From Streptococcus sp. LPB0220 (GTDB taxonomy: Bacteria > Bacillota > Bacilli > Lactobacillales > Streptococcaceae), in NCBI RefSeq assembly GCF_008727815.1, contig NZ_CP044230.1, forward strand, positions 2,030,001 to 2,094,000: a stretch of 64,000 nucleotides of DNA, written 5' to 3'. Shown piece by piece: positions 46,727 through 56,762 of the stretch (its first letter is position 1; each line of letters begins with the position of its first letter). The position numbers were made by a program, and so were the translations under genes. The notes beneath the pieces were generated by a model. The model did not search any database and was not told the DNA's origin. It saw only the letters and a program-made list of their open reading frames with translations.

Positions 46727-47539
46727 ATGCCCTATCCTTTTAATTATTTCGCAAGTATCTTCAATTTCCGCTCTTCTTTTGCAAACCGCAAAAAACTGAG
46801 CTGGTTCCAAATGATTTTTACTTCTTTCTTTCTAATCTCTATCACACTATTACCTGTGGCTCTGCAAAATGCTCAACTCAAAACCTATCCTTTGACAACC
46901 TTTGTCAGCGATGTGTTTGATCCTTTATCAACAGACGTTATGAAAGATATCCAAGAACACGTCGTGATCAAAGACCAAGAGCTCACCTATACAGGGACTA
47001 ACCCTGTACACAAGACTTCAAAAGGACAGGTTATCTTAGGCCAAGAGGCAAAGGCTAGTGAAGGCAAGGAGTTAACACTCCATTTTGATCGCAAACAATT
47101 GATTATCTCAAAAGAGAATAAAGAACTCGCTACAGTCTCATACCAGGCTATTAATCAAGAGAGCCTTCGGGATAAAAAAAGCTTCACTCAAGCTATCTCT
47201 AGCGATTGGTTTCGCGACAATCGACTCCCTGTCAGTCTCTTTCTCGTGATTTTCTCTGGCTTCTTATCGACAGTCAATTATTTGATTCTCATCCTAGGGG
47301 CATCTTTCTTCCTCTACTTGACACGAAAATCTCGACTCTTTTCACTACAAACTTTCAAGGAATGTTTCAATTGTATTCTGAATTGCTTGGGACTCCCTAT
47401 TTTACTGAGTGTCTTCATCAGTTTACTATTCCATCAAGTATTTACTACGACAATCATGATCCAAAATGTCTTATTTGTACTCTATCTTGCTATGGTATTT
47501 TATAAGACCCACTTCCGTGATCCAGACTATCACCGCTAG
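46727..47539 (+). CDS. malA: DUF1189 family protein MalA
   Basis: 270 residues with an N-terminal helix (MIFTSFFLISITLLPVAL), an extracellular domain of about 130 residues, and three or four C-terminal helices, as in DUF1189. By synteny it is MalA of the streptococcal maltodextrin operon. The biochemical role is unknown. It lies 11 bases upstream of malR. Confidence 0.88.
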   Translation: MPYPFNYFASIFNFRSSFANRKKLSWFQMIFTSFFLISITLLPVALQNAQLKTYPLTTFVSDVFDPLSTDVMKDIQEHVVIKDQELTYTGTNPVHKTSKGQVILGQEAKASEGKELTLHFDRKQLIISKENKELATVSYQAINQESLRDKKSFTQAISSDWFRDNRLPVSLFLVIFSGFLSTVNYLILILGASFFLYLTRKSRLFSLQTFKECFNCILNCLGLPILLSVFISLLFHQVFTTTIMIQNVLFVLYLAMVFYKTHFRDPDYHR

Positions 47540-47550
47540 GAGGTTTTCTC

Positions 47551-48534
47551 ATGCGTGTTACCATCAAAGATGTGGCGAAACTCGCTGGCGTCGCGCCTTC
47601 AACTGTCACGCGCGTCATCCAAAACAAATCCACGATTAGTGATGAAACAAAAAAACGTGTCCGTGAGGCCATGGTCGAATTGGACTACCATCCCAATCTT
47701 AATGCTCGCAGCCTTGTCAGCCAATCTAGTCAAGTCATTGCTTTGGTCCTACCAATCGACAGTGACGTCTTCTACCAGAATCCTTTCTTCCCAACTGTTT
47801 TAAGAGGGATTACCCAGATCGCGTCAGACAATGATTATGCCATCCAAATCTGTACGGGGCAAAATGAAGAACGGCGGCTCGACAACCTCAAACAACTCAT
47901 CTACGGAAATCGTGTAGATGGTTTGATTTTCCTTTATTCCAACCCGAATGATCCCCTCGTTGAATTTGCGATCAAAGACAAGTTCCCCTTCCTCATTCTC
48001 GGAAAGGCAGCTTCACCTTTTGTATCGCTAGTGGATAATGATAATATCAAGGCTGCATTTGATGCGACGGATTATTTCATTCAACAAAACTACCGAAAAA
48101 TTGCTTTTATCGGGGGAAACAAAGAACTGTTCGTATCTCAAGACCGCTACGAAGGTTATAAAGAAGCCCTCCAAAAAGCAGGGATTCCTCTCGATGAAAA
48201 ACTGGTTCATTTCTCATTTGGTTTTATGTTGGAAGACAATTCTTATCAAATGATGGAGAGCCTTCCCCTAGCAGAGTTAGATGCCATCATGACAACCGAT
48301 ATTCTCGTTGCTGAAGGGGTGCGCCAATACCTATTAGAACACCAGCTGACAATCCCGATTATTTCCTTTGATTCGATTAAGCCACGACTCGATATTGAAG
48401 CCTATATTGACATCAATGCAGTGGAACTCGGACGTGAGTCTGTTCGGACAATTCTACAAATTATCAAGGATCACAAAGAAGGAAAAACCGTCTGCTACCG
48501 TCAATTGATTGACCATACCATTACGAAACTCTAG
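47551..48534 (+). CDS. malR: LacI family maltodextrin regulator MalR
   Basis: 327 residues. The LacI helix-turn-helix and hinge are MRVTIKDVAKLAGVAPSTVTRVIQNK and LDYHPNLNARSLVSQ. A periplasmic-binding-like effector domain follows. It most likely represses both mal promoters through the operators at 42752-43006 and is released by maltose or maltodextrin. AGGAGG precedes the start. It ends 8 bases before pulA. Confidence 0.95.
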   Translation: MRVTIKDVAKLAGVAPSTVTRVIQNKSTISDETKKRVREAMVELDYHPNLNARSLVSQSSQVIALVLPIDSDVFYQNPFFPTVLRGITQIASDNDYAIQICTGQNEERRLDNLKQLIYGNRVDGLIFLYSNPNDPLVEFAIKDKFPFLILGKAASPFVSLVDNDNIKAAFDATDYFIQQNYRKIAFIGGNKELFVSQDRYEGYKEALQKAGIPLDEKLVHFSFGFMLEDNSYQMMESLPLAELDAIMTTDILVAEGVRQYLLEHQLTIPIISFDSIKPRLDIEAYIDINAVELGRESVRTILQIIKDHKEGKTVCYRQLIDHTITKL

Positions 48535-48542
48535 GAGTCTTT

Positions 48543-50618
48543 ATGTCTACATTTACTGCTTATTTAGATGACCAAGACCTCATTCGTATCCAAAAGGGAG
48601 AGGAGCATATCCTTCCTTTTTATTTGAAAACGAACCAAGGTCATCTTGCCTTAATCCCTGTCAAAACGTCAAGTGCAGCGACTGACACAGGAGACTATTT
48701 CTTAAGCCCTATTCCACTTGAACTCGGAGAAGAGTACACCATCTACGATGCTGCTGGAAATTCTTCTATTCTCCACTATCGTCAAATTGTTCGAAAACCC
48801 ATTTTTGATCAAACCTTCACCTATACTGGAGAGGATCTAGGAAGTTTCTACACACTACGTCAGACGCAATTTAAATTCTGGGCACCCATTTCGCAAGATG
48901 TGACCCTCCATATCGAAGATCAGGTCTATCCAATGCATCGTACAGAAAATGGGGTCTGGGAACTCGTACTCAAAGGGGATTGGGAAGGAGCTGCCTACCA
49001 CTATGAGTTCCGTGTCAATGGCCTAGAACGTCGGATCCACGATCCCTATGCTCTATCCTCTTTAGCAAACTCTGGAGATAGCCTCGTCGTCGACCGCAAG
49101 AAGATCACACGTCCTATCACACGTGCTGCTCGTCAACTCGACCCGACAGAAGCGCTCATCTATGAGATGAGCGTTCGGGACTTCTCTGTCCAAAAAGAGG
49201 CCGGCTTTAAACACCCTGGTAAGTTTAAAGGGTTGACAGAATCGCCTCAACTCAATGGTCAAATCCTTGGATTTGATTACCTTCAAAAACTGGGCATTAC
49301 CCATGTACAGTTACTTCCTGTCTACGATTTCGGTAGTGTAGACGAAGAGGATCAATGGAAAGCCTACAACTGGGGTTATGATCCTGTCCAATACAATGTT
49401 CCAGAAGGAAGCTATGCGAGTGACCCTAACGATCCTTATGCGCGAATCCTAGAGCTCCAAGACACCATTGACACCTATCACCAGGCTAATCTGAGTGTCA
49501 TCATGGATGTAGTCTACAATCACGTCTACCAGGCAGATGAGTATGCTTTTGAACAGATCGTTCCTGGTTATTTCTACCGTTATAATGCAGAGGGAGAGCG
49601 GACCAATGGAACCTTCTGTGGAAATGACGTGGCAAGTGAGCGTTCCATGGTGAGACACTATATCAAGCAATCCCTCAAACAATGGGTTTCCCTCTACGGC
49701 TTTGATGGTTTCCGCTTTGACTTGATGGGAATCCTAGACATTCAAACCATGACAGAGATTGCAGAAGAACTCCGTGAAATCTATCCTAACATCTATCTCT
49801 ATGGGGAAGGGTGGAAGATGGATACCGGCCTCTCTGAAGATCAGCTCGCTCACCAGTATAACGCGAAACGATTACCAGCCTTTGGCTTTTTCAGTGATAA
49901 CTTCCGGGATACGATCAAGAGAACACTTGTAGCCGGTCACCGTCGTGAGAGTCAACATCCCGCAAATGATTTTGCGAATATTCTAACGGCGAATGTCGGG
50001 AAGCTAGGGCCTGCTCATTTCACCCAACCTCAACAAGCCATTCAGTACGTCGAATGCCACGACAATGCAACTGTTTTTGATTATTTCCAACTTGAAAAGG
50101 AAGAGATTCGTCTAGAAGATCGAAAATCTCTCTCACGATTAGCTCTTCATTTAGTGTTACTAGCTCAAGGAGTGCCGTTTATCCATGCTGGTCAAGAATT
50201 TTATCGCACAAAAGGGCTCGAAGACAACACCTATAACTTGCCAGATAGTCTCAACCAATTGGACTGGACATCCCTTCCAAAATGCCAAGAAGAACTTGCT
50301 TTTCTTGAAGAATTGATTGCTTATCGGAAATCACAGCCACTCCTTCGTTTGAAAAAAGGGCAAGAGATTCGCGACTACTGTGATGTCAAATGGTTGTCTG
50401 ATCATCATTTAATCTACACGATTGAGAAAGATCGTGAAAAAATAACGATTCTTGTCAATATCGGTGATCAAGAACAGACCTATCAACATCTGAGTGATAG
50501 TCAGCTGTTATTTGCCTATCCTCATGCCAACCTAAAAACCCCTATTCCTAAAGGAAAGGAACTTTCTATTCCTGCCCATAGTTGGCTCCTTCTCCATGAA
50601 ACTGAATCAACAAAATAA
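48543..50618 (+). CDS. pulA: Type I pullulanase, cytoplasmic
   Basis: 691 residues without a signal peptide. A CBM48 module (FKFWAPISQDVTLHIED) precedes the GH13 catalytic domain with the type I pullulanase motif YNWGYDP. The conserved regions are VIMDVVYNHVY, GFRFDLMGI (nucleophile Asp), YLYGEGWK (acid/base Glu) and VECHDNATVFD. It debranches alpha-1,6 links in imported dextrins. Its place at the end of the malXCD-malA-malR run adds debranching to the regulon; AGGAG precedes the ATG. Confidence 0.95.
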   Translation: MSTFTAYLDDQDLIRIQKGEEHILPFYLKTNQGHLALIPVKTSSAATDTGDYFLSPIPLELGEEYTIYDAAGNSSILHYRQIVRKPIFDQTFTYTGEDLGSFYTLRQTQFKFWAPISQDVTLHIEDQVYPMHRTENGVWELVLKGDWEGAAYHYEFRVNGLERRIHDPYALSSLANSGDSLVVDRKKITRPITRAARQLDPTEALIYEMSVRDFSVQKEAGFKHPGKFKGLTESPQLNGQILGFDYLQKLGITHVQLLPVYDFGSVDEEDQWKAYNWGYDPVQYNVPEGSYASDPNDPYARILELQDTIDTYHQANLSVIMDVVYNHVYQADEYAFEQIVPGYFYRYNAEGERTNGTFCGNDVASERSMVRHYIKQSLKQWVSLYGFDGFRFDLMGILDIQTMTEIAEELREIYPNIYLYGEGWKMDTGLSEDQLAHQYNAKRLPAFGFFSDNFRDTIKRTLVAGHRRESQHPANDFANILTANVGKLGPAHFTQPQQAIQYVECHDNATVFDYFQLEKEEIRLEDRKSLSRLALHLVLLAQGVPFIHAGQEFYRTKGLEDNTYNLPDSLNQLDWTSLPKCQEELAFLEELIAYRKSQPLLRLKKGQEIRDYCDVKWLSDHHLIYTIEKDREKITILVNIGDQEQTYQHLSDSQLLFAYPHANLKTPIPKGKELSIPAHSWLLLHETESTK

Positions 50619-50648
50619 AGGTCACCACAATGTGGTGACCTTTATTTT
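50613..50648. terminator. Bidirectional terminator between pulA and the YitT-family gene
   Basis: AAATAAAGGTCACCAC and GTGGTGACCTTTATTT form a perfect 16-bp stem around AAT, with T-rich sequence on the plus side. It serves both converging genes. Confidence 0.95.
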
Positions 50649-51589
50649 TATTCTTCTGTTTCCACAAAGCGTCCAATGATATGAACGTTTTCTGAAATGG
50701 TGATAAAAGCCTGAGGATCAGCTTTTTTCATAATATATTTGAATTCATTAAACTCTGCACGCGTAATAACTGTCAGCAGAACCGCTTTTTCCTGATGGTT
50801 ATAGGTTCCTTCTGCATTGTGGATAATGGTTGCTCCACTATGCAATTTTTTATGGATCTTTTCAATAATGGCATCTGGCTGGCTCGTTACGATCATTGCC
50901 TGCATCCGTTTTTGCTTGGTAAAGACAGCATCCGTTACTCGACTCGATACGAAGATGGTAATCATAGAGTAAAGAGCATACTTCCAACCAAAGGTCAGAC
51001 CAGCGATCAACATAATGGTCCCATTGACCAAAAAGGAGATACTGCCGACATTCTTTCCTGTCCGTTTTCGAATCGTCAAACTGACAATATCCGTTCCTCC
51101 ACTGGAAATGTTGTTCCGAAGAGCAAAACCAATCCCTGTTCCCATGACAACCCCACCAAATAGGGCATTCATGATCGGATCGTTGGTCAACGTAATCACT
51201 GGCACGAACTGAATAAAGAGGGAACTCATCGAAACCGTAATAAAGGTAAAGATGGTAAATTTATGGCCAATTTGATACCAAGCCACAATCATCAAAGGGA
51301 TATTGATGGCATAAAAGGTCAAGGAAACTGGAATCGTAAAGCCAATAAAGCGTTGGCTCAGAACAGATAAAATCTGAGCTAGACCTGTTGCACCGCTGGA
51401 GTATACATGTCCTGGTTGAAAGAAGAAGTTGACGGCAATCGCTGATAGAAAACCATACAGCAAGGAAGCTGACACTTTTTCATCGTATTTCTCACGGGAG
51501 ATGCTCTTCAGCACGCGCAATAATTTAATGTTATAAGCTAGTCGCCGCACATGATAGCGAAATAGCTTATGAAAGCGAATTTTTTTCAT
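50648..51589 (-). CDS. YitT family membrane protein (DUF161/DUF2179)
   Basis: 313 residues from the ATG at 51589 (MKKIRFHKLFRYHVRR); a TTG six bases earlier is in frame. The N-terminus is basic. Five or six transmembrane helices follow, including GHVYSSGATGLAQILSVLS and NNISSGGTDIVSLTI. A C-terminal DUF2179 domain of about 90 residues holds VLLTVITRAEFNEFKYIMKKADP. The function of this family is not established. It lies downstream of aspS. Confidence 0.9.
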   Translation of the reverse strand: MKKIRFHKLFRYHVRRLAYNIKLLRVLKSISREKYDEKVSASLLYGFLSAIAVNFFFQPGHVYSSGATGLAQILSVLSQRFIGFTIPVSLTFYAINIPLMIVAWYQIGHKFTIFTFITVSMSSLFIQFVPVITLTNDPIMNALFGGVVMGTGIGFALRNNISSGGTDIVSLTIRKRTGKNVGSISFLVNGTIMLIAGLTFGWKYALYSMITIFVSSRVTDAVFTKQKRMQAMIVTSQPDAIIEKIHKKLHSGATIIHNAEGTYNHQEKAVLLTVITRAEFNEFKYIMKKADPQAFITISENVHIIGRFVETEE

Positions 51590-51664
51590 TTTCAATCCAT
51601 CGATTAGAAGAAAAGGAAAATCTTAGAGCAACTGATTCCTAGACTCTCCCTTTTCTCTCTTGTC

Positions 51665-53419
51665 CTATTCTTGCTCTGCTACTTCTACTTGAAGATTTAA
51701 CTCATCCAATTGCTTTTCAGAAACGACAGAAGGAGCTTGTGTCATTGGATCTGTCGCCTTGTTATTCTTAGGAAAGGCAATGACTTCCCGAATATTATCT
51801 TCACCTGCAAGAAGCATCACGAAGCGGTCCAACCCAATCGCCAATCCTCCATGTGGTGGGAAACCATAATCCATTGCTTCCAACAAGAAACCAAATTGTT
51901 CATTGGCAGCTTCTTTTGTAAATCCAAGTGCCTTAAACATCCGTTCTTGTAAATCTTTATGATTAATCCGTAGGCTTCCTCCACCTAATTCATAGCCATT
52001 TAAGACGATATCATAGGCAATTGCTCGAACTTTTGAAAGATCACCTTCCAATTCATGCTCTGTTTCAGCTTGTGGAAGTGTAAATGGATGGTGAGCAGAC
52101 ATATAACGGCCTTCTTCTTCAGACCATTCAAACATTGGCCAATCCACTACCCAAAGGAAGTTGTATTGATTGTTGTCAATCAAGTCAAGCTCTTTCGCAA
52201 GACGAACACGCAAAGCACCAAGCGTTGCATTGGCTACTTCAAGAGTATCTGCTACAAAGAGAACTAGATCCTTGTCTTCTAACTGTAAAGCAGCTGTCAA
52301 GTCACTTGTCAAGTCTGTCAAGAACTTCGCAACAGGACCATTCAAAGCACCTTCAGCATATTTCACCCAAGCAAGACCTTTTGCACCGTATTGTTTCGCA
52401 ACTTCTGTTAATTTATCGATGTCTTTACGAGAGTAATGATCTGCTGCACCTTTGACAACAATCGCCTTAACTGCTGGAGCTTCTGAGAAGACTTTGAAGT
52501 CTACAGCCTTGACAAGCTCTGTCAAGTCTTGGAGCAACATGTCAAAACGTGTATCTGGTTTATCTGAACCATACAAGGCCATAGCGTCATCATAATTCAT
52601 CCGTGGGAATGGGAGTGTTACTTCAATTCCCTTGGTTTCTTTCATGACACGTGCAATCAAGCCTTCTGTGATATCCTGGATTTCTTGATCACTCAAGAAA
52701 GAAGTTTCCAAGTCGACTTGTGTAAACTCAGGTTGACGGTCTCCCCGTAAATCCTCATCACGGAAACACTTCACGATTTGATAATAGCGATCAAATCCAG
52801 CATTCATCAACAATTGTTTTGTAATCTGAGGACTTTGTGGAAGGGCATAGAAATGCCCCTTATTGACACGGGAAGGAACCAAATAGTCACGCGCTCCTTC
52901 TGGAGTTGACTTAGAAAGAAATGGTGTTTCCACATCAATAAATTCTAATTCATCCAAGTAATTGCGGATTGAATGGGTTACTTTTGCACGAAGTTTGAGG
53001 TTTTCCAACATCTCAGGACGACGAAGGTCTAAGTAGCGGTAACGAAGACGAGTATCATCATTGGCTTCAATACCGTCCTTGATTTCAAATGGTGTTGTTT
53101 TTGCGGTATTGAGAACCGTAATAGTTTCTACCTTGAGTTCTACTGCTCCTGTAGGCAAGTTTGGATTAGCTTGTTCACGAGCTTCTACAAGACCTGTCAC
53201 TTCTACAATATATTCACTACGGATGCTTTCGGCTGTAGCCATCACTTCTGCACTAACTGTTTCTGGATTGATCACCAATTGCATGATTCCTTCGCGGTCG
53301 CGTAGATCGATAAAGATCAAACCACCCAAGTCACGACGACGGCTAACCCATCCTTTCAAGGTAATACGAGTTCCAATGTGTTCTTCACGAACACGTCCAG
53401 CATACATTGAACGTTTCAT
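51665..53419 (-). CDS. aspS: Aspartyl-tRNA synthetase
   Basis: 584 residues of bacterial type. An N-terminal OB anticodon domain ([22 protein letters not shown]), the class II core with motif 2 ([20 protein letters not shown]), an inserted GAD domain, and motif 3 ([16 protein letters not shown]) are present. It charges tRNA-Asp. No T-box leader is seen. Confidence 0.97.
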   Translation of the reverse strand: MKRSMYAGRVREEHIGTRITLKGWVSRRRDLGGLIFIDLRDREGIMQLVINPETVSAEVMATAESIRSEYIVEVTGLVEAREQANPNLPTGAVELKVETITVLNTAKTTPFEIKDGIEANDDTRLRYRYLDLRRPEMLENLKLRAKVTHSIRNYLDELEFIDVETPFLSKSTPEGARDYLVPSRVNKGHFYALPQSPQITKQLLMNAGFDRYYQIVKCFRDEDLRGDRQPEFTQVDLETSFLSDQEIQDITEGLIARVMKETKGIEVTLPFPRMNYDDAMALYGSDKPDTRFDMLLQDLTELVKAVDFKVFSEAPAVKAIVVKGAADHYSRKDIDKLTEVAKQYGAKGLAWVKYAEGALNGPVAKFLTDLTSDLTAALQLEDKDLVLFVADTLEVANATLGALRVRLAKELDLIDNNQYNFLWVVDWPMFEWSEEEGRYMSAHHPFTLPQAETEHELEGDLSKVRAIAYDIVLNGYELGGGSLRINHKDLQERMFKALGFTKEAANEQFGFLLEAMDYGFPPHGGLAIGLDRFVMLLAGEDNIREVIAFPKNNKATDPMTQAPSVVSEKQLDELNLQVEVAEQE

Positions 53420-53516
53420 TTCTAATTAATCTCCAAACTAATATTCTTCCTTCTATTTTACCATAAAGACCAGCAGAAAGTGGCCTTTAGTTCAACTTTT
53501 TCAGTCACCAACTTCT

Positions 53517-53741
53517 TTAGTTATCGTGGCTCTCTTCTTTCTTTTTGGGATCATCGTAGAGAGTGGGTGCTAGCACCTTCATTAAAGTCGCCGTCCCAAA
53601 TCGCAAGACAGCTGCTGCTAGTCCAAAAATAGGGGATAGGTAGCGGAAAAAGAAATCTCCCCTAAGTACATAGGTCATGCCACCCACAATAAAAAAGATC
53701 ACAATTCCCTGAACGATTGCGTAAAACCAAATTTTTTTCAC
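53517..53741 (-). CDS. Small membrane protein, unknown
   Basis: 74 residues from a GTG at 53741 (VKKIWFYAIVQG), with AAGGAG 6 bases upstream; the longer frame has no ribosome site. Two hydrophobic segments (IWFYAIVQGIVIFFIVGGMTYV and a second around FRYLSPIFGLAAAVLRFG) and an acidic/basic tail are present. The family was not recognised, although a similar small gene follows aspS in other streptococci. The DnaA-box cluster lies directly upstream. Confidence 0.75.
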   Translation of the reverse strand: MKKIWFYAIVQGIVIFFIVGGMTYVLRGDFFFRYLSPIFGLAAAVLRFGTATLMKVLAPTLYDDPKKKEESHDN

Positions 53742-53770
53742 ACTATTCTCCTTTTCACAAACCAGCTGAC

Positions 53771-53908
53771 TTATCCACTGTTTTTTATCACTTATCCACA
53801 AAAATGTGGATAACTTTCACCTTTTGCTCCCTCAAAAGAGGAAGTGTCATCAGCACCAGGACTTGTTTTCATCCATTTACAAGGAAGTTTCCCACAGCCT
53901 GTGGATAA
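53771..53908. promoter_or_regulatory. Cluster of four DnaA boxes
   Basis: TTATCCACT (53771-53779), TTATCCACA (53792-53800), TGTGGATAA (53805-53813) and TGTGGATAA (53900-53908) match the DnaA box TTATNCACA; three are exact. The first two are 21 bp apart and the second and third face each other. They lie in the intergenic space between dltD and the small membrane protein gene. Confidence 0.75.
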
Positions 53909-53950
53909 CTCTCTTGCTCGTTTGTGACTTTCTCGTCACTTTCCTCACAA

Positions 53951-53987
53951 ATCAAGGAGCCAGGATTTGATCCTGCCCCCTTTGATC
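53951..53987 (-). terminator. Hairpin after dltD
   Basis: ATCAAGG..CCAGGAT and ATCCTG..CCTTTGAT form an interrupted stem around TTG just after the dltD stop codon. The T-tract is weak. Confidence 0.6.
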
Positions 53988-53992
53988 AAGCA

Positions 53993-55261
53993 TTATTTAA
54001 ATTCGTCTGGTGTCCCTTTATATTGAGCCCAGTCTTTACTGAAGAAGCGATCATTTAGATGGTAAGTTGGTGCTTTTTCAGCCTTTGTGACAAAGGGATT
54101 GACCGCTTTATCAAAGGCTAGCCAACCATTCCATCCCATATGAATCGTATCTTCCATAAAGTAGGGCTGATCACCATCTTTAGAAAAGTCTGCAATATTG
54201 GTGAATCCTTGACTTTCCAATTGGTAACGAATCTTTTGAACAGCCTGTTCATATTTTTCTTGGCTCAAGCCTGTGTATTTCATCCATTTGGCATTAACTG
54301 GAGGAATGACAAAGATGACATTGGTCCGAGATTTAGCAAACTGGTCTAGAACCAATTGCAAGTCATTGTACTCAGGAGATTGAACATAGGATTCGTTTTT
54401 TTGGAAACCTTTAAGTTTCTTCAACTTCATTTTTAAACGAGTATTGTAAAAATGATTGCTGATTCCAAGGTCGTTGTTATTGGTTTTGACTTTTGCTTCA
54501 GCCGTTGCAATTTCTTCCAATTTCTCATATGAGAATTGATCTGGTAAATCTTGTAGACGTTTTTTGACCTTCTTATCGTAATTCCCGTTTGTACGCGTTG
54601 CAAGATTACTAAATAAAGCATCTTCGCGTTGGACAAGGTGGGAAACAAGCTGGTTCAAAGACTGATCAAATCTGGAAATTTTCTTTCCTTGAGAAATGTT
54701 CGTTACAACACTTTGAAAGGCGACATTTGGATACTGTTGTAACAGACGCTTTGCAGCATACTGGGATGCAGCATCCTGTTGGTGATTGGCAATAAAGCTA
54801 TTCAACTGATCGCTATTAAAGAATTGTTGAAAGGCAGAGGAATCATAGCCCTTCTTGGTGAACCATTGCGGAGAAACCACATAAACAGCTGTATTGTCCT
54901 TGAGTTCTGGCAAAATCTGTTGCATCCCAAAATACTGGTTCAAAGAAGCCGCACCACGTTCTCCTAAAAAGTAGGGTCTGTAATTGCGGTCATATTTTTC
55001 AGCCAAAACTGCTGGATGCACCACATCAAAACGCAACCACTCACTGGAGCCGAAATAAGGAACAAAGCGATGCTGTGGATCAGAAAGTGCTTCTTGTTTC
55101 TTTGTACGACTCTTGAATCCTTCTGCATTCAAACTAACCGCAGCTTTTTTCTCTTCGGTATAGTTGTGCTTATGATTGATTGGATAAAAGAATAATAAAG
55201 CTGCTACCATGAGGAGCGCGCAAAATACGGGCCCTAAAATCAGCCACAAACGCTTAAGCAT
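53993..55261 (-). CDS. dltD: D-alanyl-lipoteichoic acid biosynthesis protein DltD
   Basis: 422 residues with one N-terminal membrane helix and an SGNH/GDSL-like extracellular domain. FGSSEWLRF (Ser in the GSSE motif, about residue 72) and the late [10 protein letters not shown] (His) are the catalytic-type motifs. DltD completes transfer of D-alanine to teichoic acid outside the membrane. It overlaps dltC by 8 bases. Confidence 0.96.
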   Translation of the reverse strand: MLKRLWLILGPVFCALLMVAALLFFYPINHKHNYTEEKKAAVSLNAEGFKSRTKKQEALSDPQHRFVPYFGSSEWLRFDVVHPAVLAEKYDRNYRPYFLGERGAASLNQYFGMQQILPELKDNTAVYVVSPQWFTKKGYDSSAFQQFFNSDQLNSFIANHQQDAASQYAAKRLLQQYPNVAFQSVVTNISQGKKISRFDQSLNQLVSHLVQREDALFSNLATRTNGNYDKKVKKRLQDLPDQFSYEKLEEIATAEAKVKTNNNDLGISNHFYNTRLKMKLKKLKGFQKNESYVQSPEYNDLQLVLDQFAKSRTNVIFVIPPVNAKWMKYTGLSQEKYEQAVQKIRYQLESQGFTNIADFSKDGDQPYFMEDTIHMGWNGWLAFDKAVNPFVTKAEKAPTYHLNDRFFSKDWAQYKGTPDEFK

Positions 55262-55493
55262 TCTGAAGCTCCGTTACACCTTCTACGATCTTGTTAGCAG
55301 TATTCCAATCATCGCGTCCAAATTCAGATACAGGAACACGGATGCCAAAGCGATTTTCCAATTCCACAATCAATTCGACTGTTCCCATACTATCAAGGAC
55401 ACCCGCATCAAAGAGATCCTCATCCATCATGTCTGAGACATCTTCCATAAACAATTCGTCAATAATTTCAATTACTTGTGATTTTACATCCAT
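55254..55493 (-). CDS. dltC: D-alanine--poly(phosphoribitol) ligase carrier protein DltC
   Basis: 79 residues of acyl-carrier fold with the phosphopantetheine attachment site DSMGTVE (Ser about residue 35). It receives D-alanine from DltA. It lies between dltB and dltD in the standard order. Confidence 0.97.
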   Translation of the reverse strand: MDVKSQVIEIIDELFMEDVSDMMDEDLFDAGVLDSMGTVELIVELENRFGIRVPVSEFGRDDWNTANKIVEGVTELQNA

Positions 55494-55508
55494 TTTTCTA
55501 TTCTCCTT

Positions 55509-56762
55509 TTATTTCAATTTTGGAAACCATTGTTGATCCAAGAATCCTGAGAAAATCAGGAAGGACAGCATCACTGTGTTAAAGGTGATAAAGATCCCTA
55601 AAGCTTTGGTCCAACGATTGTCCGGTATAGGATCCAATCCTTTTGCTTTTCTTTCTTTATTGATGGTCTTTTTCTTGCGAATCCAAGCATCATTGATGAC
55701 CAGTCCAAGCCCATGGAAGAGCCCATAAGCGATGTAGTACCAGGTCACCCCGTGCCAGAAGCCCATAACCAACATATTGATAATATAGGCAACATTTGAA
55801 GTGGTAATTCGGCTCTTGAATAATTTATTACGCATCAATACCATCACGAGACGCATAAAGACAAAATCACGGAACCAGAAAGATAAACTCATATGCCAAC
55901 GATTCCAGAATTCCTTTAAGTCACGTGATTTAAAAGGACGATCAAAGTTGATGGGACTTTTAATCCCCATCAGATTAGAAGCTGCTAAAGCAAACATCGA
56001 ATAACCCGCGAAGTCAAAGAAGAGGTCAAAGCCATAAACATACATGACTCCCAGCGTTCCGATATTGAAGAATCCACCTTGAGACAAGGCATAGGTCTGC
56101 ACATGGCCTAACAATAAGTGGCCAAAAATATGAGCTAGGATAAATTTATAAAGGAAGCCATACATGATATACTTAACAGCTTGCTCCAACATATCCAATA
56201 ATTCTTCACGCTCAGGAATGGTTTTATAATCCTCATTAAAACGCTTGAAACGATCAATCGGCCCACTTGAGAAGGTCGGCATAAAGAGCATAAAGCGTAA
56301 GAATTCCCAAAGTGTGAATTCTTTCAAGACACCATCTCGCATTTCGATGATCATTCCGACAGCTCGGAAGGTTAAATACGAAATCCCTAAAAAACCAAAC
56401 AAGGATTGGTGCCCATTCTTGATTGCTGGCTCTACCTTAACAAAGATCAGGGGCAAGACAGACAAGAAGGAATGAAGATAGAAAATCCACTTGTTGTCCG
56501 CTTTCTGACGATAGATTTTGTAGGAATACACAATCAAGATTTGCCAGACTACGTAAAAGAGCAGGGCATAAATTTGCTTGAGATTCGAACCTGTCAGCAT
56601 CAAAATGATAAAGATCAGACTCACAAGTCCTTCATATACCGGAAATCTCTTTTTGAAAAAGAGGCCCACAAAGATCGGCAAAAAAGCTAGAATGAGGTAG
56701 ATAAAATAGATCGGTGTTCCATAGTGTTCTAAATGAGGGAGCTGTTTCAAAAACTCGATCAT
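55509..56762 (-). CDS. dltB: D-alanyl-lipoteichoic acid biosynthesis protein DltB (MBOAT)
   Basis: 417 residues with about eleven membrane segments. The MBOAT signature [17 protein letters not shown] carries the conserved histidine (about residues 335-351), and [15 protein letters not shown] precedes it. DltB passes D-alanine from DltC across the membrane. Its start overlaps the dltA stop by 4 bases. Confidence 0.97.
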   Translation of the reverse strand: MIEFLKQLPHLEHYGTPIYFIYLILAFLPIFVGLFFKKRFPVYEGLVSLIFIILMLTGSNLKQIYALLFYVVWQILIVYSYKIYRQKADNKWIFYLHSFLSVLPLIFVKVEPAIKNGHQSLFGFLGISYLTFRAVGMIIEMRDGVLKEFTLWEFLRFMLFMPTFSSGPIDRFKRFNEDYKTIPEREELLDMLEQAVKYIMYGFLYKFILAHIFGHLLLGHVQTYALSQGGFFNIGTLGVMYVYGFDLFFDFAGYSMFALAASNLMGIKSPINFDRPFKSRDLKEFWNRWHMSLSFWFRDFVFMRLVMVLMRNKLFKSRITTSNVAYIINMLVMGFWHGVTWYYIAYGLFHGLGLVINDAWIRKKKTINKERKAKGLDPIPDNRWTKALGIFITFNTVMLSFLIFSGFLDQQWFPKLK

